Assembly: GCA_910578965.1 (NCBI GenBank) | Contig: CAJTSP010000023.1 | Coordinates: forward strand, 8,169 to 27,341 | DNA: 19,173 nucleotides | Reading direction: 5' to 3' | DNA from: an uncultured Oscillospiraceae bacterium | GTDB taxonomy: Bacteria; Bacillota; Clostridia; Oscillospirales; Ruminococcaceae | Shown: positions 8,202-15,619 of the stretch, one piece after another | Layout of the letters: each line of letters begins with the position of its first letter | How positions within the stretch are numbered: the stretch's first letter is position 1 | Notes under the pieces: model-generated | Databases searched by the model: none | What the model was told of the DNA's origin: nothing | Seen by the model: the letters and a program-made list of their open reading frames with translations, nothing else | Translations under genes and position numbers: made by a program

Positions 8202-8243
8202 GCGGGGCAGGGTGTTTGCGGAGCCTGCCCGCATAGGCTTTTT
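8202..8243 (+). promoter_or_regulatory. Structured yicC leader, possible attenuator
   Basis: GCGGGGCAGG (8202-8211) can pair with CCTGCCCGC (8224-8232) with one bulge. An alternative pairing, GAGCCT (8221-8226) with AGGCTT (8235-8240), uses the same right arm and runs into TTTTT (8239-8243). Two mutually exclusive hairpins, the second with a T-run, resemble an attenuator. The second stem is short, so this is a weak inference. A smaller hairpin lies at 8125-8137. Confidence 0.3.
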
Positions 8244-8282
8244 GGCAAGCTGCCGCTTTATTTATAAAAAGGAGCAATGGAT

Positions 8283-9158
8283 ATGATCCTCAGCATGACC
8301 GGCTACGGCCGCAGCAGGCAGACCCTGGCGGGGCGGGAAATTACGGTGGAGCTTAAAAGCGTCAATTCGCGCTATTTTGAGTATTCCTCCCGTATCCCGC
8401 GCGGCTGTGCCTTTTTGGACGACCGGCTTAAAAAGCTCTTGGCCGGGCAGGTGAGCCGCGGCAAGGTAGAGCTGAGCCTGCAGGTGCAGGGTGGCGAGGC
8501 CGATACCGTTGTAGTGCCTGATCTTGCCCTTGCCAAAAGCTATCAGGACGCTTTGGGCGTGCTTGGCGAGGAGCTGCAGATGCGGTGCGATGTGCCGCTC
8601 GGCTTGCTGGCGCGTTTCCCGGATGTGCTGGCCGTCCGCCGGGCTGAGCCGGATCAGGAGCAGCTTTGGCAGGAGGTTAGCGAGGCCTGCCAAAAGGCGC
8701 TGGAGGGCTTTACCGCGATGCGTGCGGCCGAAGGGGAAAAGCTGGAGGCGGATATCCTTTCGCGGCTGGGCTTTTTGGAGCGTGCGGTGGGCGAGGTAGA
8801 GCAGGGCAGCGCCGCCCGGATGGAGAACTATACCCGGCGGCTCTATGCGCGCCTCAAAACCGTGCTGGAGGACCGTACGGTGGACGATGCCCGGGTGCTC
8901 ACCGAGGCCGCCGTCTTTGCCGACAAAACCGCCGTGGACGAGGAGACGGTGCGGCTTCGCAGCCACATCGCGCAGTATCGCGGCATCCTGGATGAGGGCG
9001 GCCCGGTGGGCCGCAAGCTGGATTTTTTAACTCAGGAGCTCAACCGCGAGGTCAACACCATCGGCTCCAAATGCCAGGATATTGCTATCACCCGGCTGGT
9101 GGTGGATATGAAGGCCGAGATCGAAAAGATCCGCGAGCAGGTTCAAAATATCGAGTGA
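8283..9158 (+). CDS. yicC: YicC/YloC family endoribonuclease
   Basis: This 291-residue protein belongs to the YicC/YloC family, which has been shown in E. coli to be an endoribonuclease active in RNA turnover. The hallmark N-terminus MILSMTGYGRSRQ and SVNSRYFEYSSRIPR is present. The C-terminal DUF1732 part reads KLDFLTQELNREVNTIGSKCQD and ends KAEIEKIREQVQNIE, as is typical. I chose the ATG at 8283 because AAGGAG ends 8 bases upstream; the ATG at 8277 is only two bases from that site and would add Met-Asp. It is the first gene of the plus-strand cluster, the place yloC holds in Bacillus. Confidence 0.95.
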   Translation: MILSMTGYGRSRQTLAGREITVELKSVNSRYFEYSSRIPRGCAFLDDRLKKLLAGQVSRGKVELSLQVQGGEADTVVVPDLALAKSYQDALGVLGEELQMRCDVPLGLLARFPDVLAVRRAEPDQEQLWQEVSEACQKALEGFTAMRAAEGEKLEADILSRLGFLERAVGEVEQGSAARMENYTRRLYARLKTVLEDRTVDDARVLTEAAVFADKTAVDEETVRLRSHIAQYRGILDEGGPVGRKLDFLTQELNREVNTIGSKCQDIAITRLVVDMKAEIEKIREQVQNIE

Positions 9159-9228
9159 GCGGCCCCTTTTGCCGCCCGCACTGCCCCGCCGGGGCCGCAG
9201 CGGCACAAAGCCGGCGGCGCAGCCCGGG

Positions 9229-9248
9229 GCCAAGGCGCCGGCCTTGGC
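9229..9248. repeat. Inverted repeat between yicC and remA
   Basis: GCCAAGG (9229-9235) and CCTTGGC (9242-9248) form a perfect 7-bp stem with the 6-base loop CGCCGG. There is no T-run, so it is not an intrinsic terminator. It is the first of two hairpins in this 175-base gap. Confidence 0.45.
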
Positions 9249-9280
9249 GGGCGGGGGGCAGCCGGGTGGCCCGAAACAGA

Positions 9281-9306
9281 GGCGGGCGCGTTGCAAACGC
9301 CCCGCC
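9281..9306 (+). promoter_or_regulatory. Strong hairpin just upstream of the remA ribosome site
   Basis: GGCGGG-(c)-GCGTT (9281-9292) pairs with AACGC-CCCGCC (9296-9306), an 11-bp stem with one bulged C and the triloop GCA. It ends 15 bases before the GAGG of remA and has no T-run. It may set mRNA stability or shape the remA leader; function is not known. Confidence 0.45.
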
Positions 9307-9333
9307 GCAAGCTGCAGGCAAAGAGGAAATGTT

Positions 9334-9603
9334 ATGAAGCTTATCAACATCGGTTTTGGCAACATGGTCAGCGCCAACCGGCTGATTGCCATCGTCAGCC
9401 CGGAATCCGCGCCGATCAAGCGCATTGTACAGGAAGCGCGCGATAAGGGCGCTCTCATTGACGCCACCTATGGCCGCCGTACCCGCGCGGTGATTATCAT
9501 GGACTCGGATCATGTTATCCTTTCGGCGGTGCAGCCCGAGACGGTGGCCAACCGCCTGGCAGACAGCGACGACGGAGAGCTGGACGAGGAGAATGAGGAA
9601 TGA
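9334..9603 (+). CDS. remA: RemA family regulator (DUF370)
   Basis: This 89-residue protein is a RemA/YlzA homologue. In Bacillus subtilis RemA is a small DNA-binding protein that activates biofilm matrix genes; it forms ring-like oligomers. The family signature is clear: KLINIGFGNMVSANRLIAIV, then SAPIKRIVQEARDKGALIDATYGRRTRAVIIMDSDHVILSAVQPETVA. The C-terminal tail is acidic (DSDDGELDEENEE). The ATG at 9334 has AAGAGG 7 bases upstream. Its end overlaps gmk in an ATGA junction, so the two are coupled. What it regulates here cannot be read from the sequence; a matrix role is known only from Bacillus. Confidence 0.95.
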   Translation: MKLINIGFGNMVSANRLIAIVSPESAPIKRIVQEARDKGALIDATYGRRTRAVIIMDSDHVILSAVQPETVANRLADSDDGELDEENEE

Positions 9604-10163
9604 ACCAGGAACGCTATCTGGTGGTGGTGTCGGGGCCGTCCGGCGCGGGCAAGGACACGGTGGTGCGCCGGCTGCGGCAGGAACATCCCGAGATTGAGTT
9701 TTCGGTTTCGGCCACCACCCGCGCCATGCGTCCCGGCGAGCAGGACGGGGTAGACTATCACTATATGTCTCCTGCCGAGTTCGAGCGCCGGATCGCCTCC
9801 GGCGAGATTTTGGAATATACCCGTTACTGCGGCAATTATTACGGCACCCCTAAATCGGAGGTGGACCGGCGGATTGCGGCGGGCCGCACGGTGGTGCTGG
9901 TTATTGAAGTGGAGGGCGCGGCCAATATCAAGCGCATCTATCCGGGAGCCACCACCGTCTTTATCCGCCCGCCCAGCATTGAGGAGCTGGAGCATAGGCT
10001 GCGCAGCCGCGGCACCGAAACCGAGGACGGTATCCGCAGGCGGCTGGCCCGCGCGGCCGAGGAGCTGCGCCTTGCCGGCGGGTACGATGCACAGGTGGTA
10101 AACGATACGGTAGAAGGATGCGCGCAAGAGCTTTACGAGGCGATCTGTGCGCGGCAGGCCTGA
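9600..10163 (+). CDS. gmk: Guanylate kinase
   Basis: This 187-residue enzyme phosphorylates GMP (and dGMP) to GDP with ATP in the cytoplasm, an essential step of guanine nucleotide supply. The P-loop is GPSGAGKDT (12-20), with Asp19 where many family members have Gly or Ser. The GMP-binding part is SVSATTRAMRPGEQDGVDYHYMS, and the lid region contains RLRSRGTETEDGIRRRLARA. Length is normal. It starts in the last codons of remA (ATGA overlap) and is followed at once by a terminator-like hairpin. In Bacillus rpoZ and coaBC come next; here they do not. Confidence 0.98.
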   Translation: MNQERYLVVVSGPSGAGKDTVVRRLRQEHPEIEFSVSATTRAMRPGEQDGVDYHYMSPAEFERRIASGEILEYTRYCGNYYGTPKSEVDRRIAAGRTVVLVIEVEGAANIKRIYPGATTVFIRPPSIEELEHRLRSRGTETEDGIRRRLARAAEELRLAGGYDAQVVNDTVEGCAQELYEAICARQA

Positions 10164-10200
10164 ACCGGCCGGCCTGCGGGGCCCCGGCGGGCCGGTTTTT
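10163..10200 (+). terminator. Probable Rho-independent terminator after gmk
   Basis: AACCGGCC (10163-10170) pairs with GGCCGGTT (10190-10197), with further GC pairing inside, and the stem runs into TTTTT (10196-10200). It begins on the gmk stop codon. The priA coding region starts only about 35 bases later, so either priA depends on readthrough or on a promoter inside gmk; I see no promoter in the gap. Confidence 0.65.
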
Positions 10201-10218
10201 GGATGACTCTTGAAAACG

Positions 10219-10228
10219 AAAGGGGTGG
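10219..10228 (+). promoter_or_regulatory. Ribosome binding site that decides the priA start
   Basis: AAAGGGGTGG differs by one base from the ideal AAAGGAGGTG-type core and lies 7 bases before the TTG at 10236. The upstream ATG at 10203 follows directly on the terminator T-run and has no ribosome site. Confidence 0.6.
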
Positions 10229-10235
10229 ACGCCGT

Positions 10236-12668
10236 TTGCCGCAGACGGTACAGGTGGCGGTAGATGGCGCCGCGTTCCATTTTGACAAGCTGTACACCTA
10301 TCTTGTGCCCGAGCGGCTGGCCGGGCGGGTGTTCCCCGGCAGCATCGTGCTGGTGCCGTTTGGCCGGGGCAGCCGCGCAAGAATGGCGGTGGTGCTGGCC
10401 TGCGGAGAGCAGGATGCGGCAGATGCTTCCGGCCCTCCGCCCGATGTGGCCGTCCCCGGATGCCCTCCCGTTTTTGCCGCCGCGCAAAATGCAGTCCCGG
10501 CAAAGCCTGCAGAAGGGGGGCAACCGGTGCAGGCCCGCCCGGATGTGCAGGCCGCGCAAAGCAAATCGCCCGTCCTCAGGCTCAAGGAGCTTTACGATGC
10601 CGCGCCCGAGGACGCCCGCCTCACCCCGGACCTTCTGCGGCTGGTGCATTTTTTGCACGAGCGCACCTTTTGCACCTGGTACGAGGCGGTGCGGGCGGTG
10701 ATCCCCTATGGCGCGCAGTACCGCGCGGGGGAGCAAAACGGCCGCCCGGTACTCAAAAGCGCGCTGGTCAGCCAGACCGAGCCGGTCTACCGCCTTGTGG
10801 CCGAGTTGCCGCAGGCCCCGCGCCCCACCGCAAAGCAGCGGCTGGCGGCCGAGCTGCTGCAGGCCGGCCCGCAGCCCCTGAGCGTTCTCGAAAAGGCCGG
10901 GGTGAGCCGGGCGGTGCTGGCACGGCTGTGCCAAAAAGGGGTGCTGGAGCAGGGCCGGGCCGCCAGGGCGACCATATTGGAACCGCAAGATACGCCGGAT
11001 ATACCGGACGCGTCGGCCGCTGCCGACCCGCCGGACATCACCCTCACCGAGGAACAGCAGGCTGCCTGCAGCAGGCTTGAACCCTTTTTAGCCGACGGCG
11101 CCCCCCACGCGGCGCTGCTGTTCGGGGTTACCTCCAGCGGCAAGACCATGGTGTTTTTGCGGCTCATCCAAAAGGCCCTGGCTTTAGGCAAAACCGCCCT
11201 GGTGCTGGTGCCCGAGATCAGCTTGACCCCTCAGATGATCCGCCGGCTCAAGGGCGCCTTTGGCCGGAGAGTGGCGGTGCAGCACTCGGCCTTGAGCAAT
11301 ACCGAGCGGCTTTTGCAGTGGCGGATGATCCAGCAGGGCGGCGCGGACATTGTGGTGGGCACCCGCAGCGCGGTATTTGCGCCGCTGCAAAACATCGGCC
11401 TCATTATTTTGGACGAGGAGCAGGAGCATACCTACCGCTCCGAGTCCGCCCCGCGGTTTTTGGCCCATGATGTGGCCAAACAGCGGGCGGCCCGGCATGG
11501 GGCGCTGGTGCTGTTTTCCTCGGCCACCCCGCGGCTTGAAAGCTACTATGCCGCTGCCAACGGGCGCATGGCCCTGGTGCCGCTGCGCCGGCGGTATGGC
11601 GGCCGACCGCTGCCCCAGGTGCAGATAGTAGACATGCGGGCCGAGCTTGCCGCCGGCAACCCGGGCGAGGTAAGCCTGCCGCTGGCGCAGCAGCTAAGCC
11701 AGAATCTTGCGCGGGGCGAACAGGCCATCCTGCTGCTTAACCGGCGGGGCTACCGCACGGTGGCCCTGTGCACAGCCTGCGGCAAGGCGCTCAAGTGCGG
11801 TAGCTGCAGCGTGCCCATGGTTTACCACAAGGCCCAGCACAAGCTGCTCTGCCACTACTGCGGCCGTGCCGTTGCCCCCCCGCCCGAGGCCTGCCCCGCG
11901 TGCGGCGGCGCGTTGCGCTATTCCGGCTTTGGGACCCAGCGGGTGGAGGAGGAGCTGGCCGCCCTTTTGCCCAGCGCCCGCATTTTGCGGATGGACCAGG
12001 ATTCCACCGGTCAAAAAAACGCCCACGACGCCATGCTGGCCGCCTTTGCCCGGCAGGAGTACGATATCCTATTGGGCACCCAGATGGTGGCCAAGGGGCT
12101 GGATTTTGAAAGGGTGACCCTCGTGGGGGTGCTCGGGCTGGACTCGCTGCTTTTTTCCCAGAGTTTCCGCGCCTACGAAAACGTCTTTAGCCTTATTACC
12201 CAGGTGGTGGGGCGCTCGGGCCGGGCCGAAAGGCCGGGCCGGGCGTTGATCCAGACGGTGGAGCCGGGCCACCCGGTGCTGGCCCTTGCCGCCGGCCAGG
12301 ACTACGAGGCTTTTTACGAGCAGGAAATCGCTTTTCGGAAGCTTTTTCTTTACCCGCCCTTCTGCGCAGTTTGCGTGGCGGCCTTTTCGGGCGAAAAAGA
12401 GGCGGACACCGCCGCGGCGGCCGCCCGGTTTGGCGTGCTGCTGGCGCAGGCGGCCGGCGGGAGGCGGGAGCTGCCGCTGCGGGTACTGGGCCCGGCCCCC
12501 ATGAATGTATTGATGGTAAGCGACCGGTACCGCTACAAGCTCACCATCAAATGCCGGGGCGACAGGGCTTTCCGTGCGCTGATGAGCGAGGTGCTGGCCC
12601 GGTACAGCGCGGAGGGCCTGCCGGCCAAGGCGTCGGTGGCCCTGGATATGAATACCGACGGCGACTGA
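10236..12668 (+). CDS. priA: Primosomal protein N' (replication restart helicase PriA)
   Basis: This 810-residue protein is the 3'-to-5' DNA helicase that recognises stalled forks and reloads the replisome. Seen in order: the N-terminal DNA-binding domain (YTYLVPERLAGRVFPGSIVLVPFGRG), an Ala/Pro-rich stretch (about 57-112), the P-loop GVTSSGKT (297-304), and the helicase box ILDEEQEHTYRSE (391-403), where E. coli has DEEH. Next is SSATP, then eight zinc-binding cysteines (512, 515, 521, 524, 539, 542, 553, 556). Motifs V and VI follow as LLGTQMVAKGLDF and QVVGRSGRAERPG. The TTG at 10236 is chosen for its strong ribosome site; an ATG at 10203 would add 11 residues and lacks one. Confidence 0.95.
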   Translation: MPQTVQVAVDGAAFHFDKLYTYLVPERLAGRVFPGSIVLVPFGRGSRARMAVVLACGEQDAADASGPPPDVAVPGCPPVFAAAQNAVPAKPAEGGQPVQARPDVQAAQSKSPVLRLKELYDAAPEDARLTPDLLRLVHFLHERTFCTWYEAVRAVIPYGAQYRAGEQNGRPVLKSALVSQTEPVYRLVAELPQAPRPTAKQRLAAELLQAGPQPLSVLEKAGVSRAVLARLCQKGVLEQGRAARATILEPQDTPDIPDASAAADPPDITLTEEQQAACSRLEPFLADGAPHAALLFGVTSSGKTMVFLRLIQKALALGKTALVLVPEISLTPQMIRRLKGAFGRRVAVQHSALSNTERLLQWRMIQQGGADIVVGTRSAVFAPLQNIGLIILDEEQEHTYRSESAPRFLAHDVAKQRAARHGALVLFSSATPRLESYYAAANGRMALVPLRRRYGGRPLPQVQIVDMRAELAAGNPGEVSLPLAQQLSQNLARGEQAILLLNRRGYRTVALCTACGKALKCGSCSVPMVYHKAQHKLLCHYCGRAVAPPPEACPACGGALRYSGFGTQRVEEELAALLPSARILRMDQDSTGQKNAHDAMLAAFARQEYDILLGTQMVAKGLDFERVTLVGVLGLDSLLFSQSFRAYENVFSLITQVVGRSGRAERPGRALIQTVEPGHPVLALAAGQDYEAFYEQEIAFRKLFLYPPFCAVCVAAFSGEKEADTAAAAARFGVLLAQAAGGRRELPLRVLGPAPMNVLMVSDRYRYKLTIKCRGDRAFRALMSEVLARYSAEGLPAKASVALDMNTDGD

Positions 12669-12724
12669 GCTGCCCGCAGCGCAAAGGGCGGCGGGCGCGG
12701 CAACAGAAAGGGAGGAATATTTGT

Positions 12725-13243
12725 ATGGCATTGCGCACCATTGTACAAGAGGGCGACCCGATCCTAAAAAAGGTCTGCCGCCCGGTTACCGGCTTTGACG
12801 GCCGGCTTGCCACCCTGCTGGACGATATGTGCGAGACACTGCTGGACGCGGGCGGCCTTGGGCTGGCCGGGCCCCAGGTTGGGGTGATGCGGCGGCTGTT
12901 CGTCTGCCTGGATGAGCGAGACCTGCCCGGGGAGGGCGAGCTGCCCGAAGGGTACGAGCCTAAATTCCTCGAATTTGTCAACCCGGAAATCCTCTGGCAG
13001 TCGGAGGAGCAGGTGACCATCTACGAGGGCTGCCTGTCCTTTCCGGGGCACAATGGGGCCATCAGCCGCCCCCAAAAGGTGCGCGCCCGTGCCCAAAACC
13101 GGCAGGGCGAGTGGTTTGAGATCGAAGCCGAGGATATGCTGGCCCGCTGCATCTGCCATGAGTCCAACCATCTGGACGGCATTACCATCATGGACCTTGC
13201 CGAATATTTTTATGAGGACCTGGAGCAGGACGAGGAGGAGTAA
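12725..13243 (+). CDS. def: Peptide deformylase
   Basis: This 172-residue metalloenzyme removes the formyl group from the N-terminal methionine of new proteins. The three family motifs are present: GLGLAGPQVG (44-53, with Gly49 where Ala is usual), EGCLSFPG (101-108, Cys103 a metal ligand) and HESNH (145-149, with His145 and His149 as metal ligands and Glu146 catalytic). Motif three is normally HExDH, so Asn148 replaces the conserved Asp. The C-terminus is acidic (EDLEQDEEE). The ATG at 12725 has GGGAGG 9 bases upstream. It stands before fmt, which adds the formyl group it removes, as in most bacteria. Confidence 0.96.
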   Translation: MALRTIVQEGDPILKKVCRPVTGFDGRLATLLDDMCETLLDAGGLGLAGPQVGVMRRLFVCLDERDLPGEGELPEGYEPKFLEFVNPEILWQSEEQVTIYEGCLSFPGHNGAISRPQKVRARAQNRQGEWFEIEAEDMLARCICHESNHLDGITIMDLAEYFYEDLEQDEEE

Positions 13244-13258
13244 CCCAAAAATCCGCCC

Positions 13259-13283
13259 AAAACCCCGGCAGGCGCGGTTTTTT
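13259..13283 (+). terminator. Weak terminator-like hairpin between def and fmt
   Basis: AAAACC (13259-13264) can pair with GGTTTT (13276-13281), and the T-run extends to six (13278-13283). The stem is only 6 bp with an 11-base loop and is mostly A-U, so strong termination is unlikely. It may only reduce or pause transcription in the cluster. Confidence 0.3.
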
Positions 13284-13327
13284 GGCGGCCTGTGCCCCCC
13301 TGCCCGCCCCAAAAGGAGAAAAACACT

Positions 13328-14311
13328 ATGCGCATCCTGTTTATGGGTACCCCTGACATCGCGGCCGAAAGCCTGCGCGCCGTCTGCGCCGCAGGCCACG
13401 AGGTGTGCGCGGTGTTTACCCGCGAGGACAAGCCGGTCGGCCGCAGGCAGACCCTCACCGCGCCTCCCGCAAAGCAGGAGGCGCTTTTGCGCGGCATCCC
13501 GGTTTTTCAGCCTAAGACCCTGCGGGACGCCTCGGTGCAGCAGGAGATCCGTGCCCTCGCCCCCGAAATCATTGTGGTGGTGGCTTATGGCCGTATCCTC
13601 CCGCCCGAGGTGCTGGCCATCCCGCCCCGGGGCTGTATCAACCTGCATGTTTCGCTGCTGCCCAAATACCGCGGCGCAGCCCCGGTGCAGTGGGCGGTGC
13701 TCAATGGGGACGCCGAAACCGGCGTGACCATCATGCGGCTGGACGAGGGGCTGGACACCGGCGATATCCTCATGGTCGAGCGGCTGGCCATCGGCCCGGA
13801 GGAAACCAGCGGCGAGCTGTTCCGCCGGGTATCCTCCATTGGGGCGGCCCTGCTCACCCGCTGCATCGCCCGGATTGCCGCCGGCCTTGTGACCCCCACC
13901 CCCCAGGACCACGCAAAGGCCACCCTGGCCCCTCCCCTTACCAAGGAGATGGCCGGCTTTACCTTTGAGCAGAGCGCCCAGGCCCTGCACAACCTCATCC
14001 GGGGTATGAACCCCTGGCCTGCGGCTTGGTTTTGCTGCGAGGGCAAAAAGGTCAAGGTGCTCAAAAGCCGGCTGGCTGGCGGGCAGGCTTCCGGCCTGCG
14101 CGGCGGGCGGGATGCCGGGCAGGGAGCATCTGCGGCTCCCGGCGCCGTGCTGGCCGTAAAGCCGCTGACCGTCGCCTGCGGGCAGGGCGCGATCGAGCTT
14201 CTGGAGCTGGTGCCCGAGGGCAAAAAGCCGATGGAGGGCAGCGCCTGGGCCGCCGGCCGCCGGCTTAAACCCGGGGACCGGCTTTTCCCAGGGCCGGGGG
14301 AGCCAGGATGA
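13328..14311 (+). CDS. fmt: Methionyl-tRNA formyltransferase
   Basis: This 327-residue enzyme formylates Met-tRNAi with 10-formyl-tetrahydrofolate, making the initiator tRNA. The N-terminus MRILFMGTPDIAAESLRA is typical. The catalytic triad is Asn105 and His107 in INLHVSLLPKYRGAAP and Asp143 in DEGLDTGDIL, matching E. coli Asn106, His108 and Asp144. The C-terminal tRNA-binding domain (about 208-327) holds a Gly/Ala-rich loop near 253-278. The ATG at 13328 has AAAGGAG about 10 bases upstream. Its stop overlaps the rsmB start (ATGA). Confidence 0.97.
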   Translation: MRILFMGTPDIAAESLRAVCAAGHEVCAVFTREDKPVGRRQTLTAPPAKQEALLRGIPVFQPKTLRDASVQQEIRALAPEIIVVVAYGRILPPEVLAIPPRGCINLHVSLLPKYRGAAPVQWAVLNGDAETGVTIMRLDEGLDTGDILMVERLAIGPEETSGELFRRVSSIGAALLTRCIARIAAGLVTPTPQDHAKATLAPPLTKEMAGFTFEQSAQALHNLIRGMNPWPAAWFCCEGKKVKVLKSRLAGGQASGLRGGRDAGQGASAAPGAVLAVKPLTVACGQGAIELLELVPEGKKPMEGSAWAAGRRLKPGDRLFPGPGEPG

Positions 14312-15615
14312 GCACGGCCCGCGCCGCGGCGGTGCGGGCGCTGGTGCGCCAGGAACAAAACGGCTATTCCAACCTTGTGCTGAACGCAGTGCTGCAAAAG
14401 GAAAAGCTGCCTCCGCGGGATGCCGCCTTTGCCGGCCGGCTGTTTTACGGGGTGCTGGAGCGGCGCAGCCTGCTGGACGCCTGCCTTGCGGGGTGTTGCG
14501 CAAAGCCTCTGCATAAGCTGGACCCCGAGGTGCTGGCCATCCTGCGCAGCGGGCTGTACCAGCTCCAATACCTGCGGGTGCCCCCTGCTGTGGCGGTGGA
14601 TCAATCGGTAGAGCTTACCCGGGCCTTTGGCAAAAAAAGTGCGGCCGGGTTTGTCAATGCGGTCCTACGCAGGGCGGCGCAGGGCCGGCCGGCCGAAACC
14701 TCCTTTGCCGATGAGGCCGAGCGGCTTTCGGGGCTCTGCTCGGTGAGCCCGGCGGTGGCCCGCATTTTTTTGAATGCCTTTGGCGGGGAGGCCCAGGCGG
14801 TGCTGGAGGCCTTTTGGCAGCCCCGGCCCACCGCTTTGCGCCCCAACACCCTGCGTACCAGCCTGCCGGCCTTGGCCCGCGCCTTGGAGGAGGAGGGGGT
14901 CAGGGACGTTTGCCCCGGCGAGGTGCCCGGCAGCCTGCTGGCAAGGTTTGAGGGCAGCCCGGCCGCCAGCCCTCGTTTTGCGGCGGGGGAGTTTGCGGTG
15001 CAGGGCCAGGCGTCGCAGTTGGCGGCCCTCTGCCTCGGGGCCCGGCCGGGGCAAAAGGTGGTGGACCTCTGCGCCGCGCCGGGAGGCAAATCCCTTTTGC
15101 TGGCTCAGCAGATGCACGGCACCGGCCGGCTTTTTTGCTGCGACGCCGCCCAAAACCGGCTGTCCCTGGTTCAAAAGGCCTTTTTGCGCTGCGGGGTTTC
15201 CAACGCCCGGCTGCTCTGCCAGGATGCAAGCCGGCACGACCCCCGGCTTGCCGGGGCCGACCGGGTACTCTGTGACGTACCCTGCTCGGGGCTCGGCGTT
15301 TTGGGCAAAAAGCCGGATATCCGTTACAAAAGCCTGGAAGGGCTGGATGGACTGATTGAGCTGCAAAAGGCCATTTTGCGCCAGGGGGCCGCTTACCTTG
15401 TGCAGGGAGGGCGGCTGGTTTATTCTACCTGTACCCTCAACCCGGCCGAAAATACCGGGGTAGTCTCGGATTTTTTGTGTCAGAACCCGGAATTTATCGC
15501 TGTACCGCCGCCGTTTGTGCCAAAAAGCGCCAGGCTCGAGCGCAATCTCATGACTTTGTTGCCCACTGCGGCGGGATTTGACGGTTTTTTTGTGGCGTGT
15601 CTCGAAAGATTGTGA
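14308..15615 (+). CDS. rsmB: 16S rRNA (cytosine-967-C5) methyltransferase
   Basis: This 435-residue protein methylates a cytosine in 16S rRNA with S-adenosylmethionine. An N-terminal NusB-like RNA-binding domain (about 1-140; AAVRALVRQEQNGYSNLVLN, FAGRLFYGVLERR) precedes the methyltransferase. The SAM-binding motif is VVDLCAAPGGKS (251-262). The two catalytic cysteines are Cys326 in DVPCSGLG and Cys375 in YSTCTLNPAEN. It starts in an ATGA overlap with fmt (GGGGGAG upstream), and rlmN follows after four bases. Target position is taken from family knowledge. Confidence 0.96.
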   Translation: MSTARAAAVRALVRQEQNGYSNLVLNAVLQKEKLPPRDAAFAGRLFYGVLERRSLLDACLAGCCAKPLHKLDPEVLAILRSGLYQLQYLRVPPAVAVDQSVELTRAFGKKSAAGFVNAVLRRAAQGRPAETSFADEAERLSGLCSVSPAVARIFLNAFGGEAQAVLEAFWQPRPTALRPNTLRTSLPALARALEEEGVRDVCPGEVPGSLLARFEGSPAASPRFAAGEFAVQGQASQLAALCLGARPGQKVVDLCAAPGGKSLLLAQQMHGTGRLFCCDAAQNRLSLVQKAFLRCGVSNARLLCQDASRHDPRLAGADRVLCDVPCSGLGVLGKKPDIRYKSLEGLDGLIELQKAILRQGAAYLVQGGRLVYSTCTLNPAENTGVVSDFLCQNPEFIAVPPPFVPKSARLERNLMTLLPTAAGFDGFFVACLERL

Positions 15616-15619
15616 TACA

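Larger units (their letters stand above)
7830..8282. other. Divergent intergenic region between the atp operon and the yicC cluster
   Basis: This stretch of about 450 bases has no convincing gene. It is richer in A+T than its surroundings, especially 7900-8030. It holds a minus-strand promoter near 7920, a plus-strand promoter at 8085-8113, a short direct repeat at 8028-8049, a small hairpin at 8053-8068 (GCCGCC-AAAG-GGCGGC) and a structured yicC leader from about 8120 to 8274. Short open frames here (about 75-118 codons, both strands) have no Shine-Dalgarno site or recognisable protein. Confidence 0.7.

Noticed and set aside
7921..8277. Small open frames (75-118 codons) in the divergent intergenic region
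   Set aside because: They overlap the promoters, lack ribosome sites and have no recognisable protein.
9510..10988. 492-codon open frame antisense to remA, gmk and priA
   Set aside because: It mirrors three clear genes and has no recognisable protein features.
12764..14503. 579-codon open frame antisense to def, fmt and rsmB
   Set aside because: Same reason: it spans three real genes on the other strand and has biased composition.
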